Numbered from the stretch's first letter, positions 8,598 through 17,085 are shown. The stretch is 64,000 nucleotides of DNA from Cryobacterium lactosi (GCF_004403945.1 NZ_SOHM01000002.1:62001-126000); one strand, 5' to 3'. The notes: generated by a model not told the origin, from the sequence alone. Program-made: numbers and translations.

Positions 8598-9755
8598 TCA
8601 GGACAGGCGGGCGGCCCCGGCCGCGGCGCGCACCACGAACATGTCGGGGGCGGTGAAGCCGGCAGCCGCGAAGGCCTCGGATACGGCCTGCTGCACGGCG
8701 GGGATGAGCGCGTGCGGGGTCAGCGCGATGGCCGAGCCGCCGAAGCCGCCGCCGGTCATCCGGGCGCCGAGGGCGCCGGCCGCGCGGGCGGCCTCCACCG
8801 CGAGGTCGAGCTCGGCGACCGAGATCTCGAAGTCGTCGCGCATCGAGGCGTGCGAGGCGTCGAGCAGCGCGCCGATGGCACCGGGGCCCTCCTCGCGCAG
8901 CACCCGCACGGTGTCGAGCACCCGCTGGTTCTCGGTGAGGATGTGGCGCACCCGGCGGAAGGTCTCGTCGTCGAGGGTCGTGGCGGCGCGGGGCAGGTCG
9001 TCCACCGTGAGGTCGCGCAGCGACGAGACGCCCAGCAGCCGGGCACCCGTCTCACAGGACGCCCGGCGGGAGGCGTAGCCGCCCGTGGCGTGCGCGTGGC
9101 TGACCTTGGTGTCGATCACGAGCAGCTCCAGGCCGGCATTGTCGAAGCCGAGCGGGATGATCTCGGACTCGAAGCTGCGGCAGTCCAGGAACACGGCCGA
9201 GTCGGTCTCGCCGAGCAGCGACGCCGACTGGTCGAGGATGCCCGTGGGGGCACCGACGACCTTGTTCTCGGCCAGCTGGCCCACCCGCACGAGCACCTGC
9301 TTGTCGAAGCCGAGGTTCCAGACCTCGTCGAGGGCCACGGCGGTGGCGCACTCGATCGCGGCGGAGGAGGACAGCCCGGCGCCGATCGGCACATCGGAGT
9401 CGATGAACGCGTCGAAGCCGGTCACGGCCGACAGGTCGGCGCCCTTCTGGCCGAGCGCCCAGGCCACGCCCAGCGGATACGCCGACCAGCCGGACACGGT
9501 CTCGGGGGAGAGCTCGTCGAGGGAGATCTCCACGACCTCATCGGTGAACGAACTGGCGACCCGCAGCATCCGGTCGTCGCGCACAGCGAGGGCCACGACG
9601 GCGCGGCGGTTGATCGCGAACGGGAACACGAAGCCGTCGTTGTAGTCGGTGTGCTCGCCGATCAGGTTGACCCGGCCGGGGCCGAACCACAGGCCGTCGG
9701 CGTCGCGATCGAATCGGTCGCGGAATCCGCTCAAAATGCTCTGCGTCTCGGTCAC
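8598..9755 (-). CDS. galK: Galactokinase
   Basis: A 385-residue GHMP kinase that phosphorylates galactose to galactose-1-phosphate in the Leloir pathway. Motifs: the galactokinase signature GRVNLIGEHTDYNDGFVFP near the N-terminus, the ATP loop PIGAGLSSSAAIE and the C-terminal MTGGGFGGSAIAL. GTG at 9755 is taken as start because it overlaps the galT stop (GTGA), and the open frame further upstream translates to Arg/His-rich sequence that is antisense-like shadow of galT. galT-galK form one operon, divergent from a DeoR-type regulator. Confidence 0.96.
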   Translation of the reverse strand: MTETQSILSGFRDRFDRDADGLWFGPGRVNLIGEHTDYNDGFVFPFAINRRAVVALAVRDDRMLRVASSFTDEVVEISLDELSPETVSGWSAYPLGVAWALGQKGADLSAVTGFDAFIDSDVPIGAGLSSSAAIECATAVALDEVWNLGFDKQVLVRVGQLAENKVVGAPTGILDQSASLLGETDSAVFLDCRSFESEIIPLGFDNAGLELLVIDTKVSHAHATGGYASRRASCETGARLLGVSSLRDLTVDDLPRAATTLDDETFRRVRHILTENQRVLDTVRVLREEGPGAIGALLDASHASMRDDFEISVAELDLAVEAARAAGALGARMTGGGFGGSAIALTPHALIPAVQQAVSEAFAAAGFTAPDMFVVRAAAGAARLS

Positions 9756-10945
9756 GAGTGGGCCTCTCCGGTGGTGCTGGTGGATTCTGCTGCCGCATCC
9801 GCGGCATCTGTGCGCGCGATTGCGGCACGGATGTTGTCGGCGGCCTGCTCGGGCGTGACATCGCCGATCCAAGCGCCCATGGCTGCCTCGGAGCCGGCCA
9901 GGAACTTCAGTTTGTCCTCGGCCCGGCGCGGGCTGGTGAGCTGCAGCATCAGGCGGATGTCGCCCCGGTGCACGTTGACCGGAGCCTGGTGCCACGCGCC
10001 GATGTACGGCGTGGGTGTGGAGTAGAGCTGGTCGATACCGCGGAGCAGCCGGCGGTACAGCACCGCGAGCTCATCGCGCTCGGCCAGGGTGGTGCCGGCG
10101 AAGTCGGCCACGTGGCGGTGCGGCAACATGTGCACCTCCACGGGCCAGCGGGCGGCGAACGGCACGAACGCCGTCCAGTGCTCGCCGCGCAGGATGACCC
10201 GGTCGCCGGCCTGCTCGCTTTCCAAGATGTCGGCGAACAGGGTGGGACCGTAGCTCTCGATCGAGTCGATGAGCCGCTGGGTGCGCGGGGTGACGTACGG
10301 GTAGGAGTAGATCTGGCCGTGCGGGTGGTGCAGCGTGACGCCGATGGCCTCGCCGCGGTTCTCGAACGGGAACACCTGCTCGATGCCGGGCATCTGCGAG
10401 AGCTTGTGGGTGCGCTCGGCCCACGCCTCGATCACGGTGCGGGCGCGGGTGACCGTGAGGCTGCCGAACGAGCCCTCGGTGGCGGGGCTGAAACAGACGA
10501 CCTCGCAACGGCCGACCGAGGTGCGGATGCGCCCCAGCCCGATCGTGCGCAGGTCGTCGAGTCCGGTGGGCGCGTCGGCGTCTTCCAGCAGCGGCCCGAA
10601 CGAGGGCGACTTGTTCTCGAACACGGCGACGTCGTAGTTGCTGGGCACCTCAGAGGGGTTCTCCGGCGTGGACGGCGCGAGCGGGTCGAGGTGCGCCGGC
10701 GGCAGGAACACCCGGTTCTGCCGGGCCGCGGCGATGGAGACCCACTCGCCGCTGAGCGGGTCCTGGCGCATCCGGGCGTTCGCGGGGCGGGGGCCGAGCT
10801 CGCGCAGGTCGGGCGCGCGGTCGGGCGACAGGGTGGTGTCGGGGTCATCGAAGTAGATGAGCTCGCGGCCGTCGGCCAGGGTGTGCGGGTGACGCGCGAT
10901 GCCGGCGTCGGCGACGAAATCTGGGGTGTTGGTGAGGTCAGTCAT
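9752..10945 (-). CDS. galT: Galactose-1-phosphate uridylyltransferase
   Basis: A 397-residue HIT-superfamily enzyme that exchanges UMP between UDP-glucose and galactose-1-phosphate. The active-site motif HPHGQIYSYPYV is present (the second His is the nucleophile), as are the C-terminal HMLPHRHV and YIGAWHQAPVN blocks. The start at 10945 (MTDLTNTPDF) gives the natural N-terminus. It is translationally coupled to galK, and an 85-nt divergent region separates it from the regulator gene. Confidence 0.96.
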   Translation of the reverse strand: MTDLTNTPDFVADAGIARHPHTLADGRELIYFDDPDTTLSPDRAPDLRELGPRPANARMRQDPLSGEWVSIAAARQNRVFLPPAHLDPLAPSTPENPSEVPSNYDVAVFENKSPSFGPLLEDADAPTGLDDLRTIGLGRIRTSVGRCEVVCFSPATEGSFGSLTVTRARTVIEAWAERTHKLSQMPGIEQVFPFENRGEAIGVTLHHPHGQIYSYPYVTPRTQRLIDSIESYGPTLFADILESEQAGDRVILRGEHWTAFVPFAARWPVEVHMLPHRHVADFAGTTLAERDELAVLYRRLLRGIDQLYSTPTPYIGAWHQAPVNVHRGDIRLMLQLTSPRRAEDKLKFLAGSEAAMGAWIGDVTPEQAADNIRAAIARTDAADAAAESTSTTGEAHS

Positions 10946-11030
10946 GGCGGAATCAACGCTAGCCGATTTGCGCAACCGAAACCAGTGCTTGCGTATTGAA
11001 AAGCGAGAGAAACTAAGTGAAGATGAGGGC
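10946..11030. promoter_or_regulatory. galTK / DeoR-type regulator divergent control region
   Basis: This 85-nt region must hold both promoters. It contains two TTGCG words (10970-10974, 10989-10993) and three GAAA words (10978, 10998 and 11008) as direct repeats, which is a plausible operator layout for the DeoR-type regulator. The assignment is an inference. Confidence 0.4.
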
Positions 11031-11858
11031 ATGGCCTCAGTCGAACATCAGCCCGACCGCGACGCCCTGCCCGCGCACCAGCGCCGGGAGCAGATCCAGC
11101 GGCTCGTCGACGAACGCGGTTTCGTGCGTGTCAGCGAGCTCAGTGACACCTTCGGGGTGTCCGGGGTCACCGCCCGCGCCGACCTCGACCAGCTGGAGAG
11201 CGCCGGCACGCTCACCCGGATCCACGGCGGTGCGGTACCGGCCGGGATCTCCACCACGAGCCGGCCCGACCGGGAGTTCTCCTTCGAGGAGGCCCTGGCC
11301 TCCTCGGTGATCCCCAAACAGCAGATCGGCGAGCTGGCCGCCTCCCTGGTCGCCAGCGGCCAAAGCGTGATCCTCGACGTGGGCACCACCACCCTGGCGA
11401 TCGCCCGAGCGCTGGTGGCCCGCACCGACCTCACCGACGTCGTGGTCATCACCAACGGCCTGAGCATCGCGCTCGCCCTCGAACCAGCCATCCCGCGGTT
11501 CACCGTCATCGTCACCGGCGGCTCGCTCCGCCCGCTGCAGCACTCCCTGGTCGACCCGCTCGCGGCCACCGTGCTCAGCCAAGTGCACGCCGACCTGGCC
11601 TTCATCGGCTGCAACGGTGTCGACGCCGACGGCGGCGTCACCAACATCAACTTGCCGGAGGCCGGCGTGAAGACCCTGATGCTCGCCGCCGCGGCGCGCG
11701 CGATCATCGTGGCCGACGGTGCCAAACTAGGGCAGGTGCACCTGGGCCGGATCGGCCCGCTTGCCGCCTTCGACACCCTGGTGACGGATGCGGCCGCCGA
11801 CCCGCTCACCCTGGCCCCGCTCCGTGAGGCCGGCCTCGCCGTGCTCCAACCTCACTGA
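11031..11858 (+). CDS. DeoR/GlpR-family transcriptional regulator, probably of galactose genes
   Basis: A 275-residue DeoR-family regulator. Residues about 18-75 form the winged helix (RREQIQRLVDERGFVRVSEL, then FGVSGVTARADLDQLESAG) and the rest is the DeoR C-terminal sugar-phosphate sensor domain (ILDVGTTTLAIARAL, FIGCNGVDADGGVT). The ATG at 11031 is preferred over an in-frame start further upstream that would place the divergent galT promoter inside the gene. Its position between galTK and an aldose 1-epimerase gene implies control of galactose use, with a sugar phosphate as effector; both are inferences. Confidence 0.9.
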   Translation: MASVEHQPDRDALPAHQRREQIQRLVDERGFVRVSELSDTFGVSGVTARADLDQLESAGTLTRIHGGAVPAGISTTSRPDREFSFEEALASSVIPKQQIGELAASLVASGQSVILDVGTTTLAIARALVARTDLTDVVVITNGLSIALALEPAIPRFTVIVTGGSLRPLQHSLVDPLAATVLSQVHADLAFIGCNGVDADGGVTNINLPEAGVKTLMLAAAARAIIVADGAKLGQVHLGRIGPLAAFDTLVTDAAADPLTLAPLREAGLAVLQPH

Positions 11859-11873
11859 TTCGAAAAGACCACC

Positions 11874-12824
11874 ATGCCGCTTGCCGCCGCCACCGGAACC
11901 CAATACACGCTCAGCCTGCAGACCCCGCACGGGCGTGCCACGGCGACCATCACCGAGGTGGCCGCGGGTATCCGTGAATATGCGCTGGGCGGCATAGACC
12001 TGGTGGAGGGCTTCGCCGCCGAGGCGGTGCCGCCGCTCGGCGCCGGAACGGTGCTGGTGCCCTGGCCCAACCGCATCCGCGACGCCATCTGGACCCAGCA
12101 CGGCGTGCGGCACCTGCTGACCATCACCGAGCCGGCCCAGATGAATGCCATCCACGGCCTGCTTGCCCACGCGGCCTACCGGCTCGTCGCCCAGAGCGAC
12201 GAGGAGGTGACGCTCGCCGCCACGGTGTACCCGCAGGCCGGCTACCCGTTCCAGCTGGACACCACCGTCACTTACACGCTCACGGCCGAGGGGCTGGACG
12301 TCAGCCACCGCATCCGCAACGTCGGCAGCGAGAGCGCGCCGGTGGCGCTGGGCACCCACCCGTATCTCAAGATCGGCGACGTGCCCACCGGTGACCTGGT
12401 GCTGCGCCTGAACGCGACCAGCCACATCGACGTGGACCACCGGCTCAACCCGGTGGGCGTGTCCCCGGTGGCGGGCACCCGGTTCGACCTGCGCGCCGGC
12501 GCCCGGGTGGCCGACCTCGACCTCGACGAGGGCTTCGGCGGCGTCATCATGCGAAACGGCCGCGGCGAGCATTCCCTCACCGCCCCCGACGGCCGCCGGG
12601 TCACCCTCTGGGGCGACGAGAATATGGCCTATGTGCAGGCCTTCACACCGCGCAACTTCCCGGTGCGCACGGGCGAATCGACCCAACTCGGCCAGGCCGT
12701 CGCGATCGAGCCGATGACAGCGCCGGCGGATGCCTTCAACTCCGGCCAGGGCCTGCGGTGGCTGGCCCCCGGCGAGGACTGGGTGGTTCGCTGGGGAATC
12801 ACCCCAACGGGTTTCGCAGCCTGA
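11874..12824 (+). CDS. Aldose 1-epimerase (galactose mutarotase) family protein
   Basis: A 316-residue beta-sandwich mutarotase-like protein that interconverts alpha and beta anomers of galactose or glucose. Family blocks are LVPWPNRIRDAIW (substrate arginine), AIHGLLAHAAYR (His), LGTHPYLKIGD (catalytic His) and FTPRNFPVRTGESTQLGQAV followed by an Ile-Glu-Pro-Met run carrying the catalytic Glu. It starts 15 nt after the DeoR-type regulator gene, so the two are likely co-transcribed and complete the local galactose set with galTK. Confidence 0.92.
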   Translation: MPLAAATGTQYTLSLQTPHGRATATITEVAAGIREYALGGIDLVEGFAAEAVPPLGAGTVLVPWPNRIRDAIWTQHGVRHLLTITEPAQMNAIHGLLAHAAYRLVAQSDEEVTLAATVYPQAGYPFQLDTTVTYTLTAEGLDVSHRIRNVGSESAPVALGTHPYLKIGDVPTGDLVLRLNATSHIDVDHRLNPVGVSPVAGTRFDLRAGARVADLDLDEGFGGVIMRNGRGEHSLTAPDGRRVTLWGDENMAYVQAFTPRNFPVRTGESTQLGQAVAIEPMTAPADAFNSGQGLRWLAPGEDWVVRWGITPTGFAA

Positions 12825-12894
12825 GCAACCCGGCCTAGGGTGGCGGGAGCGCAGCGCCCGCCGCGCTCTCACCCGACGAGGAACGACCAGACCC

Positions 12895-14211
12895 ATGGCA
12901 GCACCCTCCCTGACCACACCCGCCCCGCCCGCGCCGGCCCCGCGAGCACCGCTCAGCCCCACCGACGAGGCCCGCCGGGTAGCCCTCGTGGGCATGAAAC
13001 GGCTCGCGCTCGGCCTGCTGCTGGCCATGGCCGTGATCTTCGCGGTGTCGTTCGCGCTCGAGGACCGCTACCCCTGGCTGGAGTACGTGCGCGCCGCTGC
13101 CGAGGGCGGCATGGTCGGTGCGATCGCCGACTGGTTCGCCGTCACCGCGCTGTTCCGGTACCCGCTCGGGCTCCGCATCCCGCACACCAACATCATCGCC
13201 AACCGCAAAGACGAGATCGGCGCGAACCTCGGCGAATTCGTCGAGTCGAACTTCCTCTCCGACGCCGTGGTGCGCGGCAAGCTCGAGTCCATCGGCATCT
13301 CCCGCCGGCTGGGCGCCTGGCTGGTGCAGCCGGCGAACGCCAAACGGCTCACCGACGAGCTTGCCCACGCCGGCACCGGGCTGCTCGACCTGCTCAGCGA
13401 CGACGACATCAAGGATCTGCTCGAGGGTGTCGCCCGGGAACACCTGCTCGAACCGTCGTGGGCGCCGAGCCTCGGCCGGCTGGGCGAGAACCTGGTGGTC
13501 TCCGGCCGCCACCATGCCGCGGTGGACCTGCTGGTGGACAAGGCCCAGAGCTGGTTGCAGACCCACCCGGAGGCCTTCGGGACCTCCGTGTCGACCCGGC
13601 TACCCCGGTGGGTGCCCGGCTTCGTCGGCGAGATGGTCGACGACAAGGCCTACCGTGAGGTGCTCGGGTTCGTGGCGTCGGTGCAGGCCGACCCCGGCCA
13701 TCCGCTGCGAGAAGCGATCGACCGCTACCTGGCCGAGCTGATGGACGACCTGCAGCACGACGACACCATGATCGACAGGGTCGAGGTGCTCAAGCTCGAG
13801 CTGGTCGACAACGCCAAGCTGCGCGAGTTCGCCGGCGACGCCTGGGAATCGGTGAAGCAGTCGCTGCTGACCGCCCTGGCCGATCCGCAGAGCGCCGTGC
13901 GCACCGGCATCACCTCGACAGTGCTGGATGTGGGTGGTCGGCTCGTGCGCGACGAATCGCTGGGCGCCCGCATCGACCGCTGGCTGGCGGATGCGGCCGG
14001 CTACGTGCTGCAGAAGTACCGGCACGAGATCGCCGGGGTGATCACCGAGACTGTGGAGCGATGGGACCCGGCCGAGACCACCGAGAAGATCGAGCTGCAG
14101 GTCGGCAAGGACCTGCAGTTCATCCGGATCAACGGCACCGTCGTCGGAGCGCTGGCCGGGTTGCTGATCTTCACCCTGGCCCAGGGCGCGGTGGTGCTGT
14201 TCGGCCTGTGA
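12895..14211 (+). CDS. DUF445 family membrane protein
   Basis: A 438-residue protein of the DUF445 (YjiN-like) family, function unknown. A Pro/Ala-rich N-terminus precedes a membrane segment (LALGLLLAMAVIFAVSFAL), then the conserved DUF445 start GGMVGAIADWFAVTALFRYP and HTNIIANRKDEIGANLGEFV. A long helical middle part follows, and a C-terminal membrane segment (VVGALAGLLIFTLAQGAVVL) ends the protein. The two anchors probably hold a large loop on one membrane face. The ATG at 12895 is the start; the frame is open upstream but that stretch overlaps the end of the epimerase gene. Confidence 0.9.
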   Translation: MAAPSLTTPAPPAPAPRAPLSPTDEARRVALVGMKRLALGLLLAMAVIFAVSFALEDRYPWLEYVRAAAEGGMVGAIADWFAVTALFRYPLGLRIPHTNIIANRKDEIGANLGEFVESNFLSDAVVRGKLESIGISRRLGAWLVQPANAKRLTDELAHAGTGLLDLLSDDDIKDLLEGVAREHLLEPSWAPSLGRLGENLVVSGRHHAAVDLLVDKAQSWLQTHPEAFGTSVSTRLPRWVPGFVGEMVDDKAYREVLGFVASVQADPGHPLREAIDRYLAELMDDLQHDDTMIDRVEVLKLELVDNAKLREFAGDAWESVKQSLLTALADPQSAVRTGITSTVLDVGGRLVRDESLGARIDRWLADAAGYVLQKYRHEIAGVITETVERWDPAETTEKIELQVGKDLQFIRINGTVVGALAGLLIFTLAQGAVVLFGL

Positions 14212-14213
14212 GC

Positions 14214-14225
14214 CATACTTAAGCC
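14214..14225 (+). promoter_or_regulatory. Leaderless-type promoter
   Basis: CATACT (14214-14219), then 6 nt, then the GTG start at 14226. It sits directly after the DUF445 stop codon. Confidence 0.45.
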
Positions 14226-14819
14226 GTGGAGAACGGTTCGGACGACACGAAGGGCACTGCCGCCCCGGGCTCCTCCACGCCCTCCACCGAGCGGATCGTC
14301 GACGAGGGTATGCTCATCGCCCTCTCCGCTGTGCGGATGGCCCTGAAGAATCGCATCATCGTTGCCGCGCTCCGCGACCACAACGACTACGACCCCACCC
14401 TGTACGCCGCCCTCGCCCGGGAGGAACTGCACGAGGTGGCCCGGCAGAACGACGAGGACTCCACCCGGGTCGAACGCCTGGGCTCCTACCTCGCCCGCAC
14501 CACCGGCAAGGGCAAGAGCCGCGACCTCGAGAACAAGCGCAGGGATGTCGTGCGGTTGGGGCGGCGCCGCACCCTGCACGATCACGTGGCCGAACGGCTC
14601 CGCGAGATCGCCGAAGACGACACCAGGGTCGCAGGGATCGTCGAGAAGGCGCGCGCGGATGCCCTGCAGGAGATCAACGACGCTCTCGCGGACCGGCTGC
14701 TGGCCCAAAAGGTCGATCCGCAGCAGCCCGGCTATGCGGCCGCGCGCGCCGAGCGGATGCGCGCCGTCGGCAAGATCGACCTGGCCGCGCTGGCCAAGCG
14801 CACCCGCCACACCGACTGA
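14226..14819 (+). CDS. Conserved actinobacterial protein of unknown function
   Basis: A 197-residue soluble, strongly helical and charged protein with no membrane segment, signal peptide or cysteine. Its regular heptad-like Leu/Arg/Glu pattern (HVAERLREIAEDDTRVAGIV, KARADALQEINDALADRLL) suggests coiled-coil helices. I recognise it only as a conserved hypothetical type. The GTG start lies 6 nt after a CATACT hexamer, as for other leaderless genes here. It stands between the DUF445 and serine hydrolase genes, which gives no functional clue. Confidence 0.75.
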   Translation: MENGSDDTKGTAAPGSSTPSTERIVDEGMLIALSAVRMALKNRIIVAALRDHNDYDPTLYAALAREELHEVARQNDEDSTRVERLGSYLARTTGKGKSRDLENKRRDVVRLGRRRTLHDHVAERLREIAEDDTRVAGIVEKARADALQEINDALADRLLAQKVDPQQPGYAAARAERMRAVGKIDLAALAKRTRHTD

Positions 14820-14844
14820 GGCACCGCGACCGGCCGCCGTTCGC

Positions 14845-14856
14845 TACGCTCGAAGG
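14845..14856 (+). promoter_or_regulatory. Leaderless-type promoter of the serine hydrolase gene
   Basis: TACGCT (14845-14850), then 6 nt, then GTG at 14857. Confidence 0.55.
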
Positions 14857-15864
14857 GTGGATACCCAGGCAATTCAGACCTTTCTCGATGACAGCGATTT
14901 TTCCGGCGTGGTGTTGGTGCGTGACGGCGACCGCACCATCTTTGAGGCGGCCCGCGGGTTCGCCACCCCGCGCTGGCAGGTGCCCAACACCCTGGACACC
15001 CGGTTCGACACGGCGTCGATCACCAAGCTCTTCACCAGCGTCGCCGTTCTGCAGCAGGTGGATGCCGGCCGGCTCGACCTCGAGGCGTCGATCCACGAGT
15101 ACGTCGACCTGGGCGGCAGCTCGATCGGCACCGACGTCACGCTGCTGCACTTGCTCACGCACACCAGCGGCATCGCCGACGATGTGGACGAGGAGGCCGG
15201 CGAGGAGTACGACGCGTTCTGGGCGGCGACGCCTAACTACTCGCTGATCGAGACCAGCGATTTCCTGCCGCTGTTCGCCGACAAACCGCGTCTGGCGCCG
15301 CCCGGGGTGCAGTGCGAAGACTGCAACGTCGGCTACATCCTGGCCGGCCTCGCCGTGCAGAAGGTCTCCGGCCTCACCTACCGCGACTACGTGCGTGAAG
15401 AGATCTTCGCCCGCGCGGGCATGGCCGACTCCGGCTTCTTCGACCGCCGCGATGCCGTTGAACGGGTCGCGGAAGGCTGGGATCGTCGCAAGGACGGCAG
15501 CTGGATCTCGAACATCTACAGCTCCCCGGCCATCGGCTCGCCCGACAGCGGCGCGCACAGCACGGCCGGCGACCTGATGAACTTCCTCAACGCCGTCCGC
15601 GGCGGTCAGCTGCTCTCCAAGGAGTACACCGAGGAGTTCTTCACCCCGCAGGTGGACTACGACGATGACGTGAAGTACGGCTTCGGCCTCGAGTTCGACC
15701 TTGACGACAACGGCGCCGTGCGCTCGTACTACAAGGACGGCGTCAACGCCGGTGCCAGCGGCATCCTGCGGCACTACCCCAAGAGCGGCCTCGATGTGGT
15801 CGTGCTCAGCAACGCCGAAGAGGGCGCCTGGGACCTGGTGGTGGAGATCGACGCGCAGTTCTAG
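14857..15864 (+). CDS. Serine hydrolase, beta-lactamase/class C penicillin-binding protein family
   Basis: A 335-residue cytoplasmic-looking protein (no signal peptide) of the beta-lactamase-related serine hydrolase family, with likely esterase or peptidase activity. The nucleophile motif SITK is at residues 54-57 (FDTASITKLFTSVAVLQQVD), and HLLTHTSGIADD at about 98-109 is a further family block. The second catalytic motif, normally Tyr-x-Asn before the VGY-like segment, reads Asp155-Cys-Asn (ECEDCNVGYILAG-like region with C153 and C156), so the usual Tyr is missing. A C-terminal SGILRHYPKSGLDVVVLSN segment is normal. GTG at 14857 is chosen because of the leaderless promoter and the natural N-terminus. 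Confidence 0.88.
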   Translation: MDTQAIQTFLDDSDFSGVVLVRDGDRTIFEAARGFATPRWQVPNTLDTRFDTASITKLFTSVAVLQQVDAGRLDLEASIHEYVDLGGSSIGTDVTLLHLLTHTSGIADDVDEEAGEEYDAFWAATPNYSLIETSDFLPLFADKPRLAPPGVQCEDCNVGYILAGLAVQKVSGLTYRDYVREEIFARAGMADSGFFDRRDAVERVAEGWDRRKDGSWISNIYSSPAIGSPDSGAHSTAGDLMNFLNAVRGGQLLSKEYTEEFFTPQVDYDDDVKYGFGLEFDLDDNGAVRSYYKDGVNAGASGILRHYPKSGLDVVVLSNAEEGAWDLVVEIDAQF

Positions 15865-15915
15865 CCGGGCCCTGATCGCGCCCACCGAGGTGCCCTGAGA
15901 GCACAACTCCGGCAA

Positions 15916-15951
15916 GCTGCGGTTGCTGCGGTTGCTGCGGTTGCTGCGGTT
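15916..15951 (+). repeat. Four tandem copies of a 9-bp unit
   Basis: gctgcggtt is repeated four times without interruption between the convergent serine hydrolase and zinc-ribbon genes. It is a simple microsatellite-like array, potentially variable in copy number between strains. Confidence 0.9.
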
Positions 15952-15953
15952 GG

Positions 15954-16199
15954 TCAGGCCGTGGGCGCGGGCAGGGGGCAACGCAGCTGGGTGCGCTCGC
16001 CGCTGCGGTCGATGTCGTGCTCGGTCATCGGCTCCCCACAGAGCGGGCAGCGGGCCACCGGGCGTTCCTGCACCGGCACCTCATCGTCGTACGGTCCCAG
16101 CGGCGGCGGGCCGATGAACGGCAACAGTCGACCGTTCAGCCACGCCGTGAAACCGCCGGCCTCCTTGATGGTCGGTTTGCGCTTCTTGGCTGACGTCAT
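15954..16199 (-). CDS. Small zinc-ribbon-type hypothetical protein
   Basis: An 81-residue basic-to-neutral protein. The N-terminus is Lys-rich (MTSAKKRKPTIKEAGGF), the middle is Pro-rich, and the C-terminal part has CPLCGEPMTEHDIDR followed by RCPLP: a C-x2-C pair plus a third Cys and His that could bind a metal. Its function is unknown. It is divergent from ohrR, and its start codon lies 5 nt from a palindrome that is a candidate OhrR operator, so it may be a target of that regulator. Confidence 0.7.
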   Translation of the reverse strand: MTSAKKRKPTIKEAGGFTAWLNGRLLPFIGPPPLGPYDDEVPVQERPVARCPLCGEPMTEHDIDRSGERTQLRCPLPAPTA

Positions 16200-16203
16200 A
16201 ATA

Positions 16204-16217
16204 GTTAGTGTACTAAC
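16204..16217. promoter_or_regulatory. Candidate OhrR/MarR operator palindrome
   Basis: gttag-tgta-ctaac (5-bp perfect arms, 4-nt spacer) lies in the AT-rich divergent region, 5 nt before the zinc-ribbon start and 58 nt before ohrR. MarR-family regulators commonly bind such TTAG/CTAA dyads and repress their own gene. Binding by this OhrR is inferred. Confidence 0.55.
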
Positions 16218-16274
16218 GAATTCGGTCGTGACCCACGAATGCCCGATTCACGGATGCCCGACCCAGGAGTAGCG

Positions 16275-16718
16275 ATGACCGAACCGAACGTGCTCGCGCT
16301 GGAGAACCAGGTCTGCTTCGCCCTCACCGTGGCCGCGCGCACCACCGTGGCGTTGTACAAGCCGATCCTGGAGCCGCTGGGCCTCACGCATCCGCAGTAT
16401 CTGGTGATGCTGGCGCTGTGGGAGGAGAACCCGCGAACGCTCCGCAGCCTGGCCGACGCGCTCCGGTTGGAGCCGGCCACGCTGTCACCGCTGCTGAAGC
16501 GGCTGGAGGCGACCGGCCACATCCGCCGGGAACGCTCGGCGACCGACGAGCGCGCGTTGCAGGTCACGCTGACCGAGCACGGCCGCCGGCTGCGCCAGAT
16601 CGCCGAGACCATCCCGGAGCGGGTGGCCCGTTCCCTGGAGATGCCCACCGAGAGCCTGATCGCGCTGCGGGACAGCCTCAACGAGGTCATCCGCGCCACG
16701 ACGACCGCGGCCCGGTAG
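16275..16718 (+). CDS. ohrR: OhrR-type organic peroxide-sensing MarR-family regulator
   Basis: A 147-residue winged-helix repressor. It matches OhrR in the redox region: LENQVCFALTVAAR with the sensing Cys at residue 14, then YKPILEPLGLTHPQYLVMLA, the recognition part LRLEPATLSPLLKRLEATG and the wing RERSATDERALQV. OhrR proteins release DNA when the Cys is oxidised by organic hydroperoxides. The ATG at 16275 has a CAGGAG site at 16264-16269. No ohr gene lies nearby; the divergent zinc-ribbon gene and the downstream cupin are the local candidates for control. Confidence 0.87.
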   Translation: MTEPNVLALENQVCFALTVAARTTVALYKPILEPLGLTHPQYLVMLALWEENPRTLRSLADALRLEPATLSPLLKRLEATGHIRRERSATDERALQVTLTEHGRRLRQIAETIPERVARSLEMPTESLIALRDSLNEVIRATTTAAR

Positions 16719-16740
16719 CCCGAACCGGGTGCCGGAGTCG

Positions 16741-16752
16741 TACGCTGGCGAC
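16741..16752 (+). promoter_or_regulatory. Leaderless-type promoter of the cupin gene
   Basis: TACGCT (16741-16746), then 6 nt, then ATG at 16753. Confidence 0.5.
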
Positions 16753-17085
16753 ATGCAGAAGATCTCGATCGATGCCCTCGCCCGGCAGCAGCTCGCCGCG
16801 GCCACCTCCGCCAGCAGCGGCCGGGCGGCCGACACCGTCTATGGCGGACACGAGAAGGTGCTCAGGCAGACCGTGATCGGTCTGACCAAGGGCACCGTCC
16901 TGGCCGAACACGACAACCCCGGTGACGCCACGATCTTCGTGGTCACCGGCCGGGTGCGCCTTGTCGTGGGGCAGGACTCCTGGCAGGCGCGCACCGGCGA
17001 CCTGCTCATCGTGCCCAACGCGCGGCACAGCCTCGAAGCCGAAGAGGATGCCGCCGTCCTGCTGACCATCGCAAAACGGCCCTGA
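16753..17085 (+). CDS. Cupin-domain protein
   Basis: A 110-residue single cupin barrel: residues about 45-105 hold the two short motifs (GTVLAEHDNPGDATIFVVTG and LLIVPNARHSLEAEEDAAVL). Such small cupins bind a metal or small molecule; the substrate is unknown. The first metal motif is partial (one His, H at EHDNP, and no clear Glu-His pair), so metal binding is not certain. It lies 34 nt after ohrR but has its own leaderless-type promoter. Confidence 0.82.
   Translation: MQKISIDALARQQLAAATSASSGRAADTVYGGHEKVLRQTVIGLTKGTVLAEHDNPGDATIFVVTGRVRLVVGQDSWQARTGDLLIVPNARHSLEAEEDAAVLLTIAKRP

Noticed and set aside
8598-9995. A longer galactokinase with 80 extra N-terminal residues
   Set aside because: The extra part is Arg/His-rich shadow sequence inside galT; the GTG at 9755 overlaps the galT stop and gives a normal N-terminus.
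15916-15951. Tandem 9-bp repeats considered as a CRISPR or protein repeat
   Set aside because: Units are 9 bp with no spacers and lie outside genes; it is a simple repeat only.
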